From contig QRFJ01004291.1 of NCBI GenBank assembly GCA_006176705.1, forward strand, positions 62,001 to 126,000: 64,000 nucleotides of DNA. Direction: 5' to 3'. Of the stretch, positions 9,970-20,700 are shown one piece after another. The stretch is from Cocos nucifera (lineage: Eukaryota; Streptophyta; Magnoliopsida; Arecales; Arecaceae). The position numbers were made by a program, and so were the translations under genes. Below the pieces are notes generated by a model. The model was not told where the DNA came from. It made no database searches and saw only the letters and a list, made by a program, of their open reading frames with translations. Each line of letters begins with the position of its first letter. Position 1 is the stretch's first letter.

Positions 9970-11575
9970 TCCATTGAGGTTGAAACTCGAAGGAGATCTT
10001 GCCTCCAGTTGATGTAGAAGGAGATCTTATCTCCTATTGATGTAGACTCTGAAGCTCGGGAGAGATCTTATCTCTAACCGAGATTGAAGGAGATTTTATC
10101 TCCTATTGACATAGACTCTGAAGCTCGGAAGAGATCTTATCTTTAGCAGAAGTTGAAGAAGATCTTATCTCCTATTGACGTAGACTCTGAAGCTCGAGAG
10201 AGATCTTATCTCTAGTCGAGGTTGAAGAAGATCTTATTTCCTGTTGATATAGACTCTGAAGCTCAGAAGAGATCTTATCTCTAGTCGAGGTTGAAGGAGA
10301 TCTTGTCTTTTATTGATGTAGAAGCTCGAGAGAGATCTTATCTCTAAGCCGAGGTTGAAAGAGATCTTATCTCCTATTAACGTAGACTCTGAAGCTCAGA
10401 AGAGATCTTATCTCTAACTAAGATTGAAGGAGATCTTATCTTCTGTTGATGTAGAAGCTCGAGAGAGATCTTATCTCTAGTCGAAGTTGAAGAAGATCTT
10501 ATCTCCTATTGATATAGACTTTGAAGCTCGGAAGAGATCTTATCTCTAGCCGAGGTTGAAAAAAATCTTATCTCCTGTTGATGTAGAAGCTTGGAGAGAT
10601 CTTATCTCTAGCCAAGATTGAAGGAGATCTTATCTTCTATTGATGTAGACTCTGAAGCTTGGGAGAAATCTTATCTCTAGCCGAGGTTGAAGGAGATCTT
10701 ATCTCCTATTGATGTAGAAGCTCGGAAGAGATCTTATCTCTCTAGCCGAGGTTGAAGGAGATCTTATCTCCTATTGACGTAAACTCTGAAGCTCAAGAGA
10801 GATCTTATCTCTAACCGAAGTTGAAGGAGATCTTATCTCCTATTGAGTTAGAGTTGAAGCTCGGAGAGATCTTATCTCTAGTCGAGGTTGAAGGAGATCT
10901 TATCTCCTATTGATATAGAAGCTCGAAGAGATCTTATCTCTAGTCGAGGTTGAAGGAGATCTTATCTTCTATTGATCGTAGAAAGCTCAGGAGAGATCTT
11001 ATCTCTAGCCGAGGATTGAAGGAGATCTTATCTCCTATTGACATGAACTCTGAAGCTCGGAAGAGATCTTATCTCTAGCCGAGGTTGAAGGAGATCTTAT
11101 CTTCTGTTGACGTAGACTCTGAAGCTCGAAGAGAGATCTTATCTCTAGCCGAGGTTGAAGGAGATCTTATCTCCTATTGACATAGAACTCTGAAGCTTCG
11201 GGAGAGATCTTATCTCTAGTCGAGATTGAAGGAGATCTTATCTCCTATTGACGTTGACTTTGAAGCTCAAAAGAGATCTTGTCTCCAGCCGAGGTTGAAG
11301 AAGATCTTATCTCCTATTGACGTAGACTTGAAGCTCGAAAGAGATCTTATCTTAGCCGAGATTGAGGAGATCTTATCTTCTGTTGATGTAGACTCTAAAG
11401 CTCGAAAGAGATCTTATCTCTAGCCGAGGTTGAAGGAGATCTTATCTCCTATTGACGTAGACTCTAAAGCTCGGAAGAGATCTTATCTCTAACCAAGGTT
11501 GAAGAAGATCTTATCTCCTATTGATGTAGACTCTGAAGCTCAGGAGAGATCTTATCTCTAGCCGAGGTTGAAAGA
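9970..11575. repeat. 69-bp tandem array of paired short palindromes
   Basis: About 23 imperfect units of about 69 bp (some about 60-63 bp) stand head to tail. Each unit carries two dyads, GGAGATCTTATCTCC and GAGAGATCTTATCTCT, separated by TATTGACGTAGACTCTGAAGCTCGG on one side and AGCCGAGGTTGAA on the other. Both dyads have six- or seven-base arms around a CTT centre and contain a BglII site (AGATCT), so the array would cut about every 25-45 bp. Units differ by point changes and one-base indels, so no reading frame persists. It occupies half of the G interior and resembles a satellite seed inside a retrotransposon. Confidence 0.9.
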
Positions 11576-12049
11576 CTTCAACTTGCTTATGTTAGGATGA
11601 GGTTCTCCTTCTGTTCCTAATATGGCCACATTGACTGCTTCTTCCTTGTCATCACATAGTTTTTGCACCAAGAAATAATAATATTGAAATAAAGAAATTT
11701 TATTGATGAGAAATTACTAGTAGCACATCCTCAGATTCTCTATGTTTCAAGGTCGTGAGAGCATTGTTCCTTCGAGTTCCTTCAGGCGATAAGTTTCAGA
11801 CTGGATGACCTCCTTTATTCTATGCTGGCCTTCTCAATTTGGAGCAAGCTTCTCTTAGCTTTGAGGCTGGGAGATGATGGCTCGCCGAAGTACTAAGCCC
11901 CTCCAGAGGTAGCATTGATAATGTCGGAAGGTGGTCGACCTCCTTGTTGTTCCTCCCTCATTAGTGGTTCTAGCTGCGGTAGCACCATTGGCTTGCTTCA
12001 GATCGGCATCTGTGGAGCATTGAGGGGGCGTAGTTTTGAAATCTTTTGG
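11576..12049 (-). other. element G interior, unassigned
   Basis: Mixed-composition sequence lies between the 69-bp array and the 137-bp repeats. The minus strand reads in short open stretches (CTCTGGAGGGGCTTAGTACT and following) without a recognised domain. It could be the degraded end of a polyprotein or 3' untranslated sequence; I cannot tell which. Confidence 0.4.
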
Positions 12050-12470
12050 AGGAAACTTCTTCGTGTCCTTCCATCGGGGCTTCCTTGATGATGAGCTCGA
12101 GAAGAAGTTCGGACTCGCTTGCGCTCGGGGGAGGGTCCGTGAGCATGGTCGAGCTTCATTCGGCCCTCCTGTGAAACCTCTTGGGGGGAGAACTTCATGT
12201 CCTTTTGTCGAGGCTCCTTTGATGATGAGCTCGAGGGAGAGTTCGACCTCGCTTGCGCTTGGAGGGAGGATCCATGAGCATGGTCGAGCTTCATTCTGCC
12301 CTCCTGTGAAACCTCTTAGGGGGAGAACTTCATGCCCTTTTGTTGGGGCTTCTTTGATGATGAGCTCGAGGGGGAGTTCGATCTCACTTACATTCGGAAG
12401 GAGTCTATGAGCACGATCGAGCTTCATTCGGCCCTCCTATGAAACCTCCTAGGGGGAGAACTTCTGCTCT
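12050..12470 (-). repeat. three tandem units of about 137 bp
   Basis: Units carrying GATGATGAGCTCGAG start near 12087, 12221 and 12357. Each runs through GCATGGTCGAGCTTCATTC, GGCCCTCCTGTGAAACCTC and GGGGGGAGAACTTC. They translate on the minus strand as repeated Lys/Arg/Ser/Pro-rich peptide segments (SSPPKRFHRR, RAHHQRS) in a shared frame with a few stops. This is probably an expanded part of the gag-like region, now non-coding. Confidence 0.8.
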
Positions 12471-12944
12471 CTATTTCTCTTTCGGAGAAGAATCATGATT
12501 CGAATGTGAATCCTTTGCTTTCTGTTTCTTCTTCCTAAGGACGACGGATATGCTAGGCCAAATGCTCTTCCTTAATGATGGTTTCTGGCATCCTGATGGT
12601 GGGTTTTCTAGTAGAATTACCGTCGGAGGCTGCCACATGGCCTGCACCATTTTGGTGAGATCCTAAACCCACTGCATCAACAGGTTAAATTGCTCTAAAT
12701 CTACCATGGCCGTCGGTGGAGGAGATGGTTGAAGCACCGACGATGGAGAAGGAACATATGGATCCGATCCAGACCTGATGGTGGAAGCGGTAGATCTCTG
12801 GGTAGCCACCTTATTTGAAGATATTTCTTGGGATCGAGGAGGAGGGTGGAGATAAACCTTAAAGGAGAAGGTCGGCAGGTCGACTGAGCACTCCTTTAAG
12901 AATAAGGATACCTTAAGAATAAAGGGCCCTTCCTCTAGTGCCAA
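12471..12944 (-). pseudogene. element G gag-like leader region
   Basis: The minus-strand open stretch 12944-12663 encodes 93 residues. It is rich in Ser/Pro/Gln and ends MVDLEQFNLLMQWV before a stop; similar Pro-rich strings followed by an LEQFNxLxxxVQ-like helix start the gag of Tat-type gypsy elements. Reading continues past the stop as KMVQAMWQPPT-like sequence. The first ATG overlaps the primer site, so a real start would be further in, perhaps at Met near 12705. There is no capsid core or zinc knuckle, so it is a remnant at best. Confidence 0.45.
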
Positions 12945-12945
12945 T
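12931..12945 (-). promoter_or_regulatory. primer-binding-site-like sequence of element G
   Basis: ATTGGCACTAGAGGA on the minus strand lies two bases inside the LTR. Sequences of the TTGGCGCTAGA type occupy this place in some plant gypsy elements. The exact priming tRNA is not certain. Confidence 0.55.
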
Positions 12946-12947
12946 TC

Positions 12948-14095
12948 TGTTGGTTTAGAATCTGATTGATGCCGGAACGAGCTGGAGTGGAGGAGGATGA
13001 TGTCGGCATCGGTGATCTGTAAAATAAAGTTCCGTCCGAAGTCTATGGTGATGGCTCTGGTAGGACCCTCCGACGATCAAGTTAGCTCTTCTGGCCAATA
13101 GAAATGGAGTGCCTAGGTAGGAGTTTGGCAAAGTTTTGGAAAGGAGAAGAGAGCTTAAAGCTTAGAGAAAATGTATCTGGAGGATCTTCTTTTATAGATG
13201 GAGTTTGATTGATGGTGACAACTATAGCCGTCTGGCAGCGGACCGCTCGAGGCCTGACGGAGTCTATCACAGAGGGGGGCGCCGTCTGTAGTGCTACAGC
13301 AAATTGATGGTGACCGCCATCGCCACCTGATAGCGGATCACTATCGTCTGCAGTGGATTGATAGTGATGGCCGCAGCCGATACTGAGCCACTCGGGGCCG
13401 CATGGAGGGATGAAGAGCTTCGACGTATATCCATTTCGGAGGAGTTTGGACTCCTAAAGGGAAGTCCGACTGAAAGAGGAGTACGAAGGGAGTTCGGCTC
13501 CCATAGGAGTCCGACTGAAGAAGAAGTTTGGAAGGAGTTTGGATCTTGTAAAAGTCCGATTGAAGGAGGAGTTCGAAAGGAGTTTGGCTCCTATAGAAAT
13601 TCGACTGGAGGAGGAGTTTGGAAGGAGTTTGACTCCTATAGAAGTCCGATTGAAGGAGAAGTTCGGCTCCCATAGGAGTTCGGCTAAAGAAGAAGTGCAG
13701 AGGGAGTTCGACTCCCATAGGAGTCTGACTGAAGGAAAGATCTAGAAGAAGTTTGGCTTTCGTAGGAGTTCGACTGAAGAAAAGATCCGGAAGGAGTTCG
13801 GCTTCCATAGGAGTCTGACTGAAGGAGAGATCTGGAAGGAGTTTGGCTCCCGTAGGAGTTCGATTGAAGGAGGGATTCGGAAGAAGTTCGACTCCTGTAG
13901 GAGTTCGACTGGGACTCGACCGCTGAGGAGTTCGGTCGGCTGAAGGAGTTCGGCTAAGGTCTAGCCGCTGAAGGGATTTGGTTGGGGTTCGATCGCTGGA
14001 GGAAGAATTTTCGATTGAAGCTCTTTCATGATTACCGGTTGCATTAGGCTAAGTATTAGACTAGACTTCGGTGGGAGCGAGATTTATCCCCAATA
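12948..14095 (-). mobile_element. element G, 5' LTR
   Basis: A 1148-bp LTR, TGTTGGTTTAGAATCTG...CCCAATA (final CA decayed to TA). It has the same architecture as 8812-9889, with the 45-bp unit block at about 13430-13905 and a TATA-like box at about 13195-13187 on the minus strand. It is about 70 bp longer than the partner, mainly from different unit counts in the block. That makes the LTR pair unsuitable for simple age dating. Confidence 0.88.
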
Positions 14096-14100
14096 GCAAG

Positions 14101-14336
14101 CATCAAAATCAATCCATTAAACATAAGTATTTCAAGCAAGGAATTTTATATGCAAGTATATTAATTAAAGGATTCATTCAATCAAAAAGATTTTAACAAT
14201 AATTGATGATATGATGCAAAAAAAAAAAGGTTTAGATTATACCAACAATCATCATCCATCATCTTGACATCCAAGGAATCCAAATAAAGATGTTTTTCTC
14301 TTTTAAGAGCATTAGATCTTTGGCAAATCTGCAAGA
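14101..14336 (-). other. element H, region just after gag
   Basis: AT-rich sequence between the gag stop region and the G insertion. It joins 8806 once G is removed. No motif is recognised. Confidence 0.5.
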
Positions 14337-15524
14337 TCACTTCAAAACTTTTGATACCCAAGCCATCTTGGGTCCATAGGAGTTAGTATTTAAGGTTCCT
14401 TTTAGAACCCAAATTTGTCTTATCAAGGTTTGACCAATTCTTTTAAAGTTGCATTTCAAAATCTTATGGTCAATTTGATTACATTTAAAGCACTTAAAGG
14501 AATGATCTTTGATGGAAGCTCTTGTAAAAATACCTTTTGTAGTTTGCTGTTTTCTTGAAGTATTAAAATCAATTTCTATTTTATTGAAAATAGCCCCATT
14601 GGATTTTACCAAGGATTGAAGATTTTCAAAGCTAATGGTAAACTTTTTAGCTATAGGTTTCAAAACCTCAACTTCTCTTCTTAATTTTTTGTTTTCTTCC
14701 AAGAGCTCTTTCTTTTCAATTGAAAGATTTTCATTTTCTTTTAGAAAAAAATTTAGAATATCATTTTTCTTTTTAAGCTCAAGAATTTCTTTATCTAAAG
14801 AATTTTCAAATTTAATCAGATTTTCTTTTTCTTTAGCTAAAGAATTCTTTTCTTCCATTAAATTAAAATTATTCTTTTTAAGCTCCCTACTTTTCTGCCT
14901 TAACTTTTTAAATTCATTCATAAGTTCATTAAAGACTTCTTGAAGCTCATCAAATGTAAATTCAGAAGAATTATCAATGTTTACCTCATCATTTTGAGCC
15001 ATCAAGCAAGGATTTATGATGCTTTCTTCTTTTTTCTCATTCTTTTTTTCTTTGCTTTGCTCCTCCTTAATTGATGCATTCTTCTTCTTTTGTTTCTTCT
15101 TCCTTTTCTTCTTTTCATCCTCACGAGATGTAAGGCATAGGTTGGGGTGAGCTTCTTTTTCTTCTTGGAAGCTTGATTCTTCTATTTGATTTACTTCCTT
15201 ATAAATTTTTTTCAATTTCTCCCATACATGTTTTGCTAAAATACATGAAGAAATTATATTAAATACATTTAACTCTAAGGAGCAATAAAGTATATTCATG
15301 GCCTTAGCATTAAGTTGGACCATTTCTTTATCATGCTCTTTTAATGCTTTAGAAATGTGTGAGTCATCGATTATAATCTTCCAAAGATTATAATCATGTG
15401 CTTGTATGAAGATGCGCATGCGTGCTTTCCAATAACTATAATATGAGCTATTAAAAAGTGAAGATTTATTTATAGAATATCCTTTAATAAATAAAGACTC
15501 TGATAAGTACCACAAATTCATCAA
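14337..15524 (-). pseudogene. element H gag (5' codons lie beyond element E)
   Basis: This 395-codon minus-strand frame encodes a copia gag, the capsid-like protein that packages element RNA. Residues about 28-115 hold the gag core with YWKARMRIFIQAHDYNLWKI and WEKLKKIY. Residues about 120-170 are very Lys/Glu-rich, and about 185-300 form a long heptad-like coiled coil. A zinc knuckle CFKCNQIDHKILKC (C-x2-C-x4-H-x4-C) lies near residues 338-351. The listed frame's first codons (15524-15501) belong to element E's LTR, which inserted here. The original start codon and six or so codons are at 26552-26533, and the target duplication GACTC marks the cut. The zinc knuckle is intact and no internal stop is seen, so the frame was functional until E arrived. 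Confidence 0.85.
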
Positions 15525-17134
15525 TAAAAATATTAATTTATTAATTAATTTATATTAATTTTTAAAAATTAATGATCGATTTATATATATTTTTAAGAAA
15601 TTAATATTTTTATTAATTTAAAAATTAATTAAAAAATAATAAAAATTAAAAAAATAAAATTTTATTATCAATAGAAAGCTCATTTTTTTGATCATAACGA
15701 AATAAGTTTCAAACAAAATAGAGCTAAAACGGAGAAGATATAAATTTCTAAAAAAATAAAATATATAAAAATTAAATAAAAAATAACATATGGCTCAGTC
15801 GGCTCAAGCCGCTGCGCCATATCAGCCGGTGCATCCAAACATGCTGAGCCAAGCCGACAAAGCCAGCGTGCCAAGCTAGTCATGCTAGCCAACTTAGCCA
15901 CGAAAGCCGTCAGCCGGTCCACGATCTAGACATGGACCGTTAGCTCAGCAGAAACCGATGAATCATGGAGCGACACATGATGGACCTAGACCCTTAAAGG
16001 GTTAATAGAAAATCTATCATGGCTCATAGGACATTTTGGACTTTTCACTCGATGACAAGAGGTGCTGATTCGTTATCGTATGCCGTGCAGCTGGTCCACG
16101 TGGTACATGGGAACAGTAATTGCGCGATCGTACGGCTTTGGTTGCTTGTGATCAAGATTGGATGGTGGAGAAATTTTTTTACTTCAAGCTTCACGAGGAT
16201 CACCATCCAACGATAGCGCTCGATCCAAGGGATGATCCGACGGTGGAGAGAGCACCCGACGGTGATCAGGACTCCTAACGCATGATCAGCGATAAGATTT
16301 TCTCCATCAACATGCGATCAATGGCCAAAATTTAATTCGACCTGATCTAGATCGATACACATCCAATTTTGGCATTTTTTGGATCGTTTGATCCATATCT
16401 GATGGTCAGATTTCATCCAGAGCAACAAAATTCATCCAAGACTCCTTTTTAATTTGATTTTTACTCGAATTTCTTCATATTTTGATGATCAAAGACCTCC
16501 TTAGTCCCATATTATCTCCAGAAAAAGTCTTCAGTCCTCCTAACTCTATAAATAAGACCCCGACCTTCTAGAATAGGGAATCGATGGTCAAGATGAAGCT
16601 TTGGTACAAGATGAAGCTAGACTTTGGATTAGAGATTGCTTCAAAGCAATGGATGCTGAGAAGAAGAACTGGACTTCTACACTATCTTTCTGCCAATACC
16701 AATCCAAGATCAGAGATTAGCCTATTTTAATTTTTTTTATGTATTTAAATTATGAACTTTTTAATTAATGTAATATTTATTTTTATGTTCTTTAATTTCA
16801 TGCTCTTTATTTTTATTATAATTTAATTTTTATACTTTAATTATTATTTTTTATTCTATTGCAAGTAGATGCTAAGATCTAACTAGTAGATCTTAGTATC
16901 AAGTTAAATTTCTACACCTTTTAATTTTTGCTTTTTATTTTCCGACTTCACTTTTGATTTTAAAACTCTTTTCAAATTTTTTTTTTTCAAAAATCAAAGA
17001 TTTTAAATCTAAAAATACTACCTTTCCTGTGGATTCGATCCGACTCACTGCTATTTATATATTTTTAATTATTTTAAGAAGTTGGATTAAAATGATAAAT
17101 ACGATGTCTTAACGACAACATTACAATCTTATCA
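15501..17134 (+). mobile_element. element E, 5' LTR
   Basis: A 1634-bp LTR, TGATAAGTACCACAAATTC...ATCTTATCA. It has an AT-rich start, a GC-rich stretch at about 15790-15960 with GGCTCA/AGCCG words, and a TATA box TATAAATA at 16547-16554 followed by a likely transcribed region. Small frames inside the LTR (for example minus 15922-15692) recur in its partner and are not genes. Confidence 0.92.
16547..16554 (+). promoter_or_regulatory. TATA box in element E 5' LTR
   Basis: TATAAATA in the context CTCTATAAATAAGACCCC. The same context is kept in the 3' LTR (25930-25937) and, in minus orientation, as CTATAAAAAGG in the F LTRs. Confidence 0.65.
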
Positions 17135-17140
17135 AGTTTT

Positions 17141-17158
17141 TGGCACCATTACCGAAAA
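17141..17158 (+). promoter_or_regulatory. primer binding site of element E (decayed)
   Basis: TGGCACCATTACCGAAAA differs from the Athila-type site TGGCGCCGTTGCCGGGGA, seen intact in element D, only by G-to-A changes. It lies six bases after the LTR. Confidence 0.8.
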
Positions 17159-18336
17159 AAGATTAGATGCTATTTTTTATTGATTTTTATGATTTTTTTA
17201 ATAAATAAATTATTAATAAAATTTTAATTTTTTTAATTTTCTATAAATAGTGCTTACTAACTTTTCTTCTTTATTTTGTAGAAAAAAATAAAAAAAATAA
17301 AAAGATTAGGATAAGAAGGAAGCTTCTAATCCCGCTTGGTGAGATCAATCCTAACTCTAATCCTCTTTTTTTTTTATTTATTTATTTATTTACTTTATTT
17401 TTAAATTAATTTTAAAAAATATTCATTTAAACCTAATTAAAAGCTCCATGATAAAATTAGAAATCCTAACTATTTAGAGCATGCATCATATTAGTTTTAT
17501 TTTTATTTTTATTTTTCTGATGATTATTGGAGGCATGGTAAGCCTTTCAGAATTCAATTAGTTGCATGCATCTAGTTTAAATTGCATAGAACCCTTTGAT
17601 TGAAAATTTTTTATGCATATTCATATTAAACCAAATTAAGGGCATAACTCAATTAAATAAGATAAGATAGGAATTTGATCATCCTTTCTTAGCCCACAAA
17701 CAACTAACCAGCATCCCACATAGACCTAAGCCTTTAATTTTAAAACTAATTAGACATCAGCCCTAGGAGCTCGAGCTCAATGGGATAAGGAACCCTAAGA
17801 GTTGAACCAGGTTAGGGTTAGTGAATTTGATTGGTGTCTAGGAAAATGGTTCAGGGATGACTGGGCTCGAAGGAATGTGGTTTCTAATTAGTTTCGTTAG
17901 CTTACCTGACCAAGCATAATTGGTATCTAAGACAAGCAATAGGGGGACTCCCATCGACCTTACATTTATCTGACCAGTTGATTGACTGATCCTACACTTG
18001 GAGTGCTCGAAGGTTGACTTGAAATAATTAGGAGCTGTCTAGGTCTAGGCTAATCTTAGGTTAGGATTAATTTGTTTGAAACTTATTTGAAAATAAAAAT
18101 TTTTACTTTAGGTATTTTCAATCTCTATTGCCCTGACATAAGGTTGCCTTGGCATAACGGAAAGTTATGTTGCATGGTTGTCCTAGGATATGAAAAGGTT
18201 GAATTAACTTAGAACTTAAAAAAAAAGAGAATTTAAAAAAATAAAAAAATAAATAAATAAAAAGATTGAGGACATTGAGAATATAGTGAATTCTCCAACA
18301 TCCATGTGGAGAAGGATTTCAGGTTGACTAGTCAAA
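17159..18336 (+). other. element E untranslated leader
   Basis: An AT-rich first half, then a mixed-composition part. The words GTGTCTAGGAAAATGG, GGGATGACTGGGC, CTTACCTGACCAAGCATAATTGG and GGGGGACTCCCA also occur, reverse-complemented, in the leader of element F (48400-48700). No long frame is present, so this is a conserved gypsy leader, perhaps for packaging. Confidence 0.65.
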
Positions 18337-19734
18337 ATGAATTTAGTTCCTATTTTAGATCCTATAACCTCAACATCCACAATGGATTTAGCAAATCAAC
18401 CTCAGCCTCAAACCCTTAAGGACTTATATTATCCGGTTGGTTCCGTCCAACCCTCTTGCATCAGGTTGCCCCAACCCACAGTAAACAACTTTGAAATTAA
18501 ACCTCAAATCATTAATATGCTTCCAAAATTCATGAGAATAGAGGATGCATATATATTCATTAGAAAATTTGAAGAGATTTGTGCAACCATGAAACTACAA
18601 CAATTGTCAGAGGACGAAATCAAACTAAGATTAATCAATTTTGCCCTTAAGGATAATGCCAAAAAGTGGCTTTATAGTCTTCCAAATCAATCTATCACGA
18701 CATGAAAGGGCTTTGTGAGAATATTCTTAAAAATATATTTTTCTCATCATAAAATAGCTAGAATTAGAAATGAAATAAACCAATTTTATCAACTAGTTAG
18801 TGAATTATTTTGGAAATACTTCGATCGATTTAAGAACCTCTTGACCCAATGCCTACACCATAGAATAGAACTTGGAGGCTATGCCAAATAATTTATGAAG
18901 GGTTAGACTCAAATTTGAGTCCATGTGCCAGGGATAATTTATGTACAAAGAACCAAATGAAGCCTGGCAATTTCTAGAAGACCTAGTCGAGAAAAGTTTA
19001 CAATAAAAAAAACTAGAAAATCAGAAAAATCCACACCTTCAAGAGGTGGAATATACCAAATTCAAACCTTCCTAGTTGTAGAAGCCAAAATTGTAACTTT
19101 GACACGTAGGTTAGAGGCCTTAGAACTTTAGAGACCAGCTAGTGTGAACCAAGTGTCTGCACCCATGTGCAATGGGTGCAATGCACCAGACCATGTCCTT
19201 AAGGAATGTCCCCTCCCAATGAACTAATTAAATAATGGATATGCACAAGTAAATGCCACATATTAGAGATCGTTGAACAATCCCTATGCACCTACTTATA
19301 ACCCAGGTTAGAGGAATCATCCAAATTTTTTATGGTCACAAAATCCAAATGTAGGCGGTCCAAGTTTCAATCAGCAGAACTCAAGGCCTAATCTTATGAT
19401 AAACACCCTGCCACCATCAGGCTTTAATATTAATAAAAAGAAACTTAGTTCTTTAGAGAAAAGCTTGGAAGCCCTAGCCAAATCTAATGCTGACACCAAT
19501 GCCACCTTAAGCAATTTCATGCAAACCATGGGTCAAATTTTGAATTCAAATTCTCAGGCCATAGCCCGCTTGAAAATGCAAGTGAGTCAGTTAGCATCTA
19601 CCATAAGTGAACATGAACGAGGTAGGCTACCTAGCCAACCTGAGTCCAACCCAAGAAATCAAAATGGTAGACCATCCCAAGAAAATCAGGTTAATCAAGT
19701 TAATGCTTTTCATTCCTTGAGATCAGGAAAATAA
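18337..19734 (+). pseudogene. element E gag
   Basis: Gag of an Athila-like gypsy element. The first open piece (18337-18705) carries the capsid start with NNFEIKPQIINMLPKF, IRKFEEICATMKL and LRLINFALKDNAKKWLYSLP, a retrotransposon_gag domain. A TGA at 18703 replaces the expected Trp. The next segment (to about 19135) is readable with stops and a one-base shift near 18880. A zinc knuckle CNGCNAPDHVLKEC (C-x2-C-x4-H-x4-C) lies at 19168-19209. The last open piece, 19396-19734, is a Gln/Asn/Ser-rich helix-forming tail (SLEKSLEALAKSNADTNATL) typical of this gag family. Stops look like C-to-T decay. Confidence 0.85.
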
Positions 19735-19759
19735 GTGGATAATAAGATAAATACACCTT

Positions 19760-20700
19760 GACACTAGAGAAGACTTGAGTGTTGAGTCTGTTGAGCTACC
19801 CAATGAATAATCTATCTTACAAACTCAAGCTCCTGAAACTGATAGTGCACCAAACCAGATGCCCACAATCTCTAAAGCTCCTTTCCTAAATTGATTAAGG
19901 TTTAATAAACAAACGAAATATTTAGACAAAATGTTAGAGGTATTTAAGCAAGTTTAAGTAAATATTCCTCTACTAGACATGATCCAACAAGTTTCGACTT
20001 ATGCCAAATTCTTAAAAGACCTTTGCACCAAGAAAAAGATAACTAATGTACCAAAGAGAGCTTTCTTAGCAGCAAGTGTGAGTTCATATTTGTTAAGTCA
20101 TATGCCTATAAAGTACAAGAACCCAGGATCTTCAATAATTTTATATGTCATAGGAGAAACCCACATTAAGAAGGCGTTACTTGATTTAGGGGCTAGTGTA
20201 AATATTTTGCCCTATTCAGTTTATGAGCAATTAGGATTGGGAAAGCTTTAGCCAATAGGGATCACATTATATTAGCAGACCGATCTTTTAGGATCCCCAA
20301 GAGAATGATAGAAGATGTTTTGATTAAGGTTGGAAATTTTATCTTTTTAGTTGATTTTGTCATTTTGGAGACTGAGCCAATATCAAATCCTAAGGGTCAA
20401 ATCTCAGTGATTTTAGAAAGACCATTCCTAGCTACTGCTAATGCTGAAATCAATTATCGAAATGAACTTATGAAACTGTCTTTTGAAAACATGACTATTG
20501 AGCTGAATATTTTCAATTTGGAACAGAAATCTACCAAGCATGCTAATGTAAGTGTAGTCCAAGATGAAATTTATGAATCCATAGACATTAGCGATGAGAA
20601 AGTCAATCTTGAATCTAGTATCTGGCCAACCGATGAATATGAGAACCTAGATAAAATAATTGGAGATAATAAAAATGGCTAGAGATGGGAGCCTTCCATT
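19760..20700 (+). pseudogene. element E aspartic protease
   Basis: Retropepsin-like protease that would mature the polyprotein. The open piece 19979-20251 has PGSSIILYVIGETHIKKALL followed by the active-site-type DLGAS (20182-20196), with Leu in place of the usual Ser or Thr, as in related Athila proteases. After a frame change near 20250 the open piece 20305-20682 gives IEDVLIKVGNFIFLVDFVIL and the ILERPFLATA motif. The Gly of the family's ILGRPF is Glu here, and a TAG replaces Gln after GLGKL. Inactive in this copy. Confidence 0.82.

Larger units (their letters stand above)
8807..14100 (-). mobile_element. non-autonomous LTR element G (LARD-like)
   Basis: A full insertion in H with the 5-bp target duplication GCAAG at 8807-8811 and 14096-14100. 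LTRs are 8812-9889 and 12948-14095. The interior is only about 3.06 kb. A purine tract next to the left LTR (GGAAGTGGGGAGACTAT on the minus strand) and a primer-site-like ATTGGCACTAGAGGA (12945-12931) next to the right LTR show it reads on the minus strand. The interior holds a short gag-like leader piece, a three-unit 137-bp repeat and a long 69-bp tandem array, but no protease, RT or integrase. The gag-like start suggests a Tat-type gypsy parent, comparable to large retrotransposon derivatives; that lineage is an inference. Confidence 0.85.

Noticed and set aside
9970..11575. CRISPR-like array
   Set aside because: Repeats are contiguous 69-bp units without unique spacers, in a plant retrotransposon.
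8812..14095. Element G as a tandem duplicated host gene
   Set aside because: Matching target duplications, a purine tract and a primer-site-like sequence show that it is an LTR retroelement.
15692..15922. Small conserved protein repeated at 15692-15922 and 25075-25305
   Set aside because: Both are the same position in the two LTRs of E, so the repetition is explained by the LTR pair.
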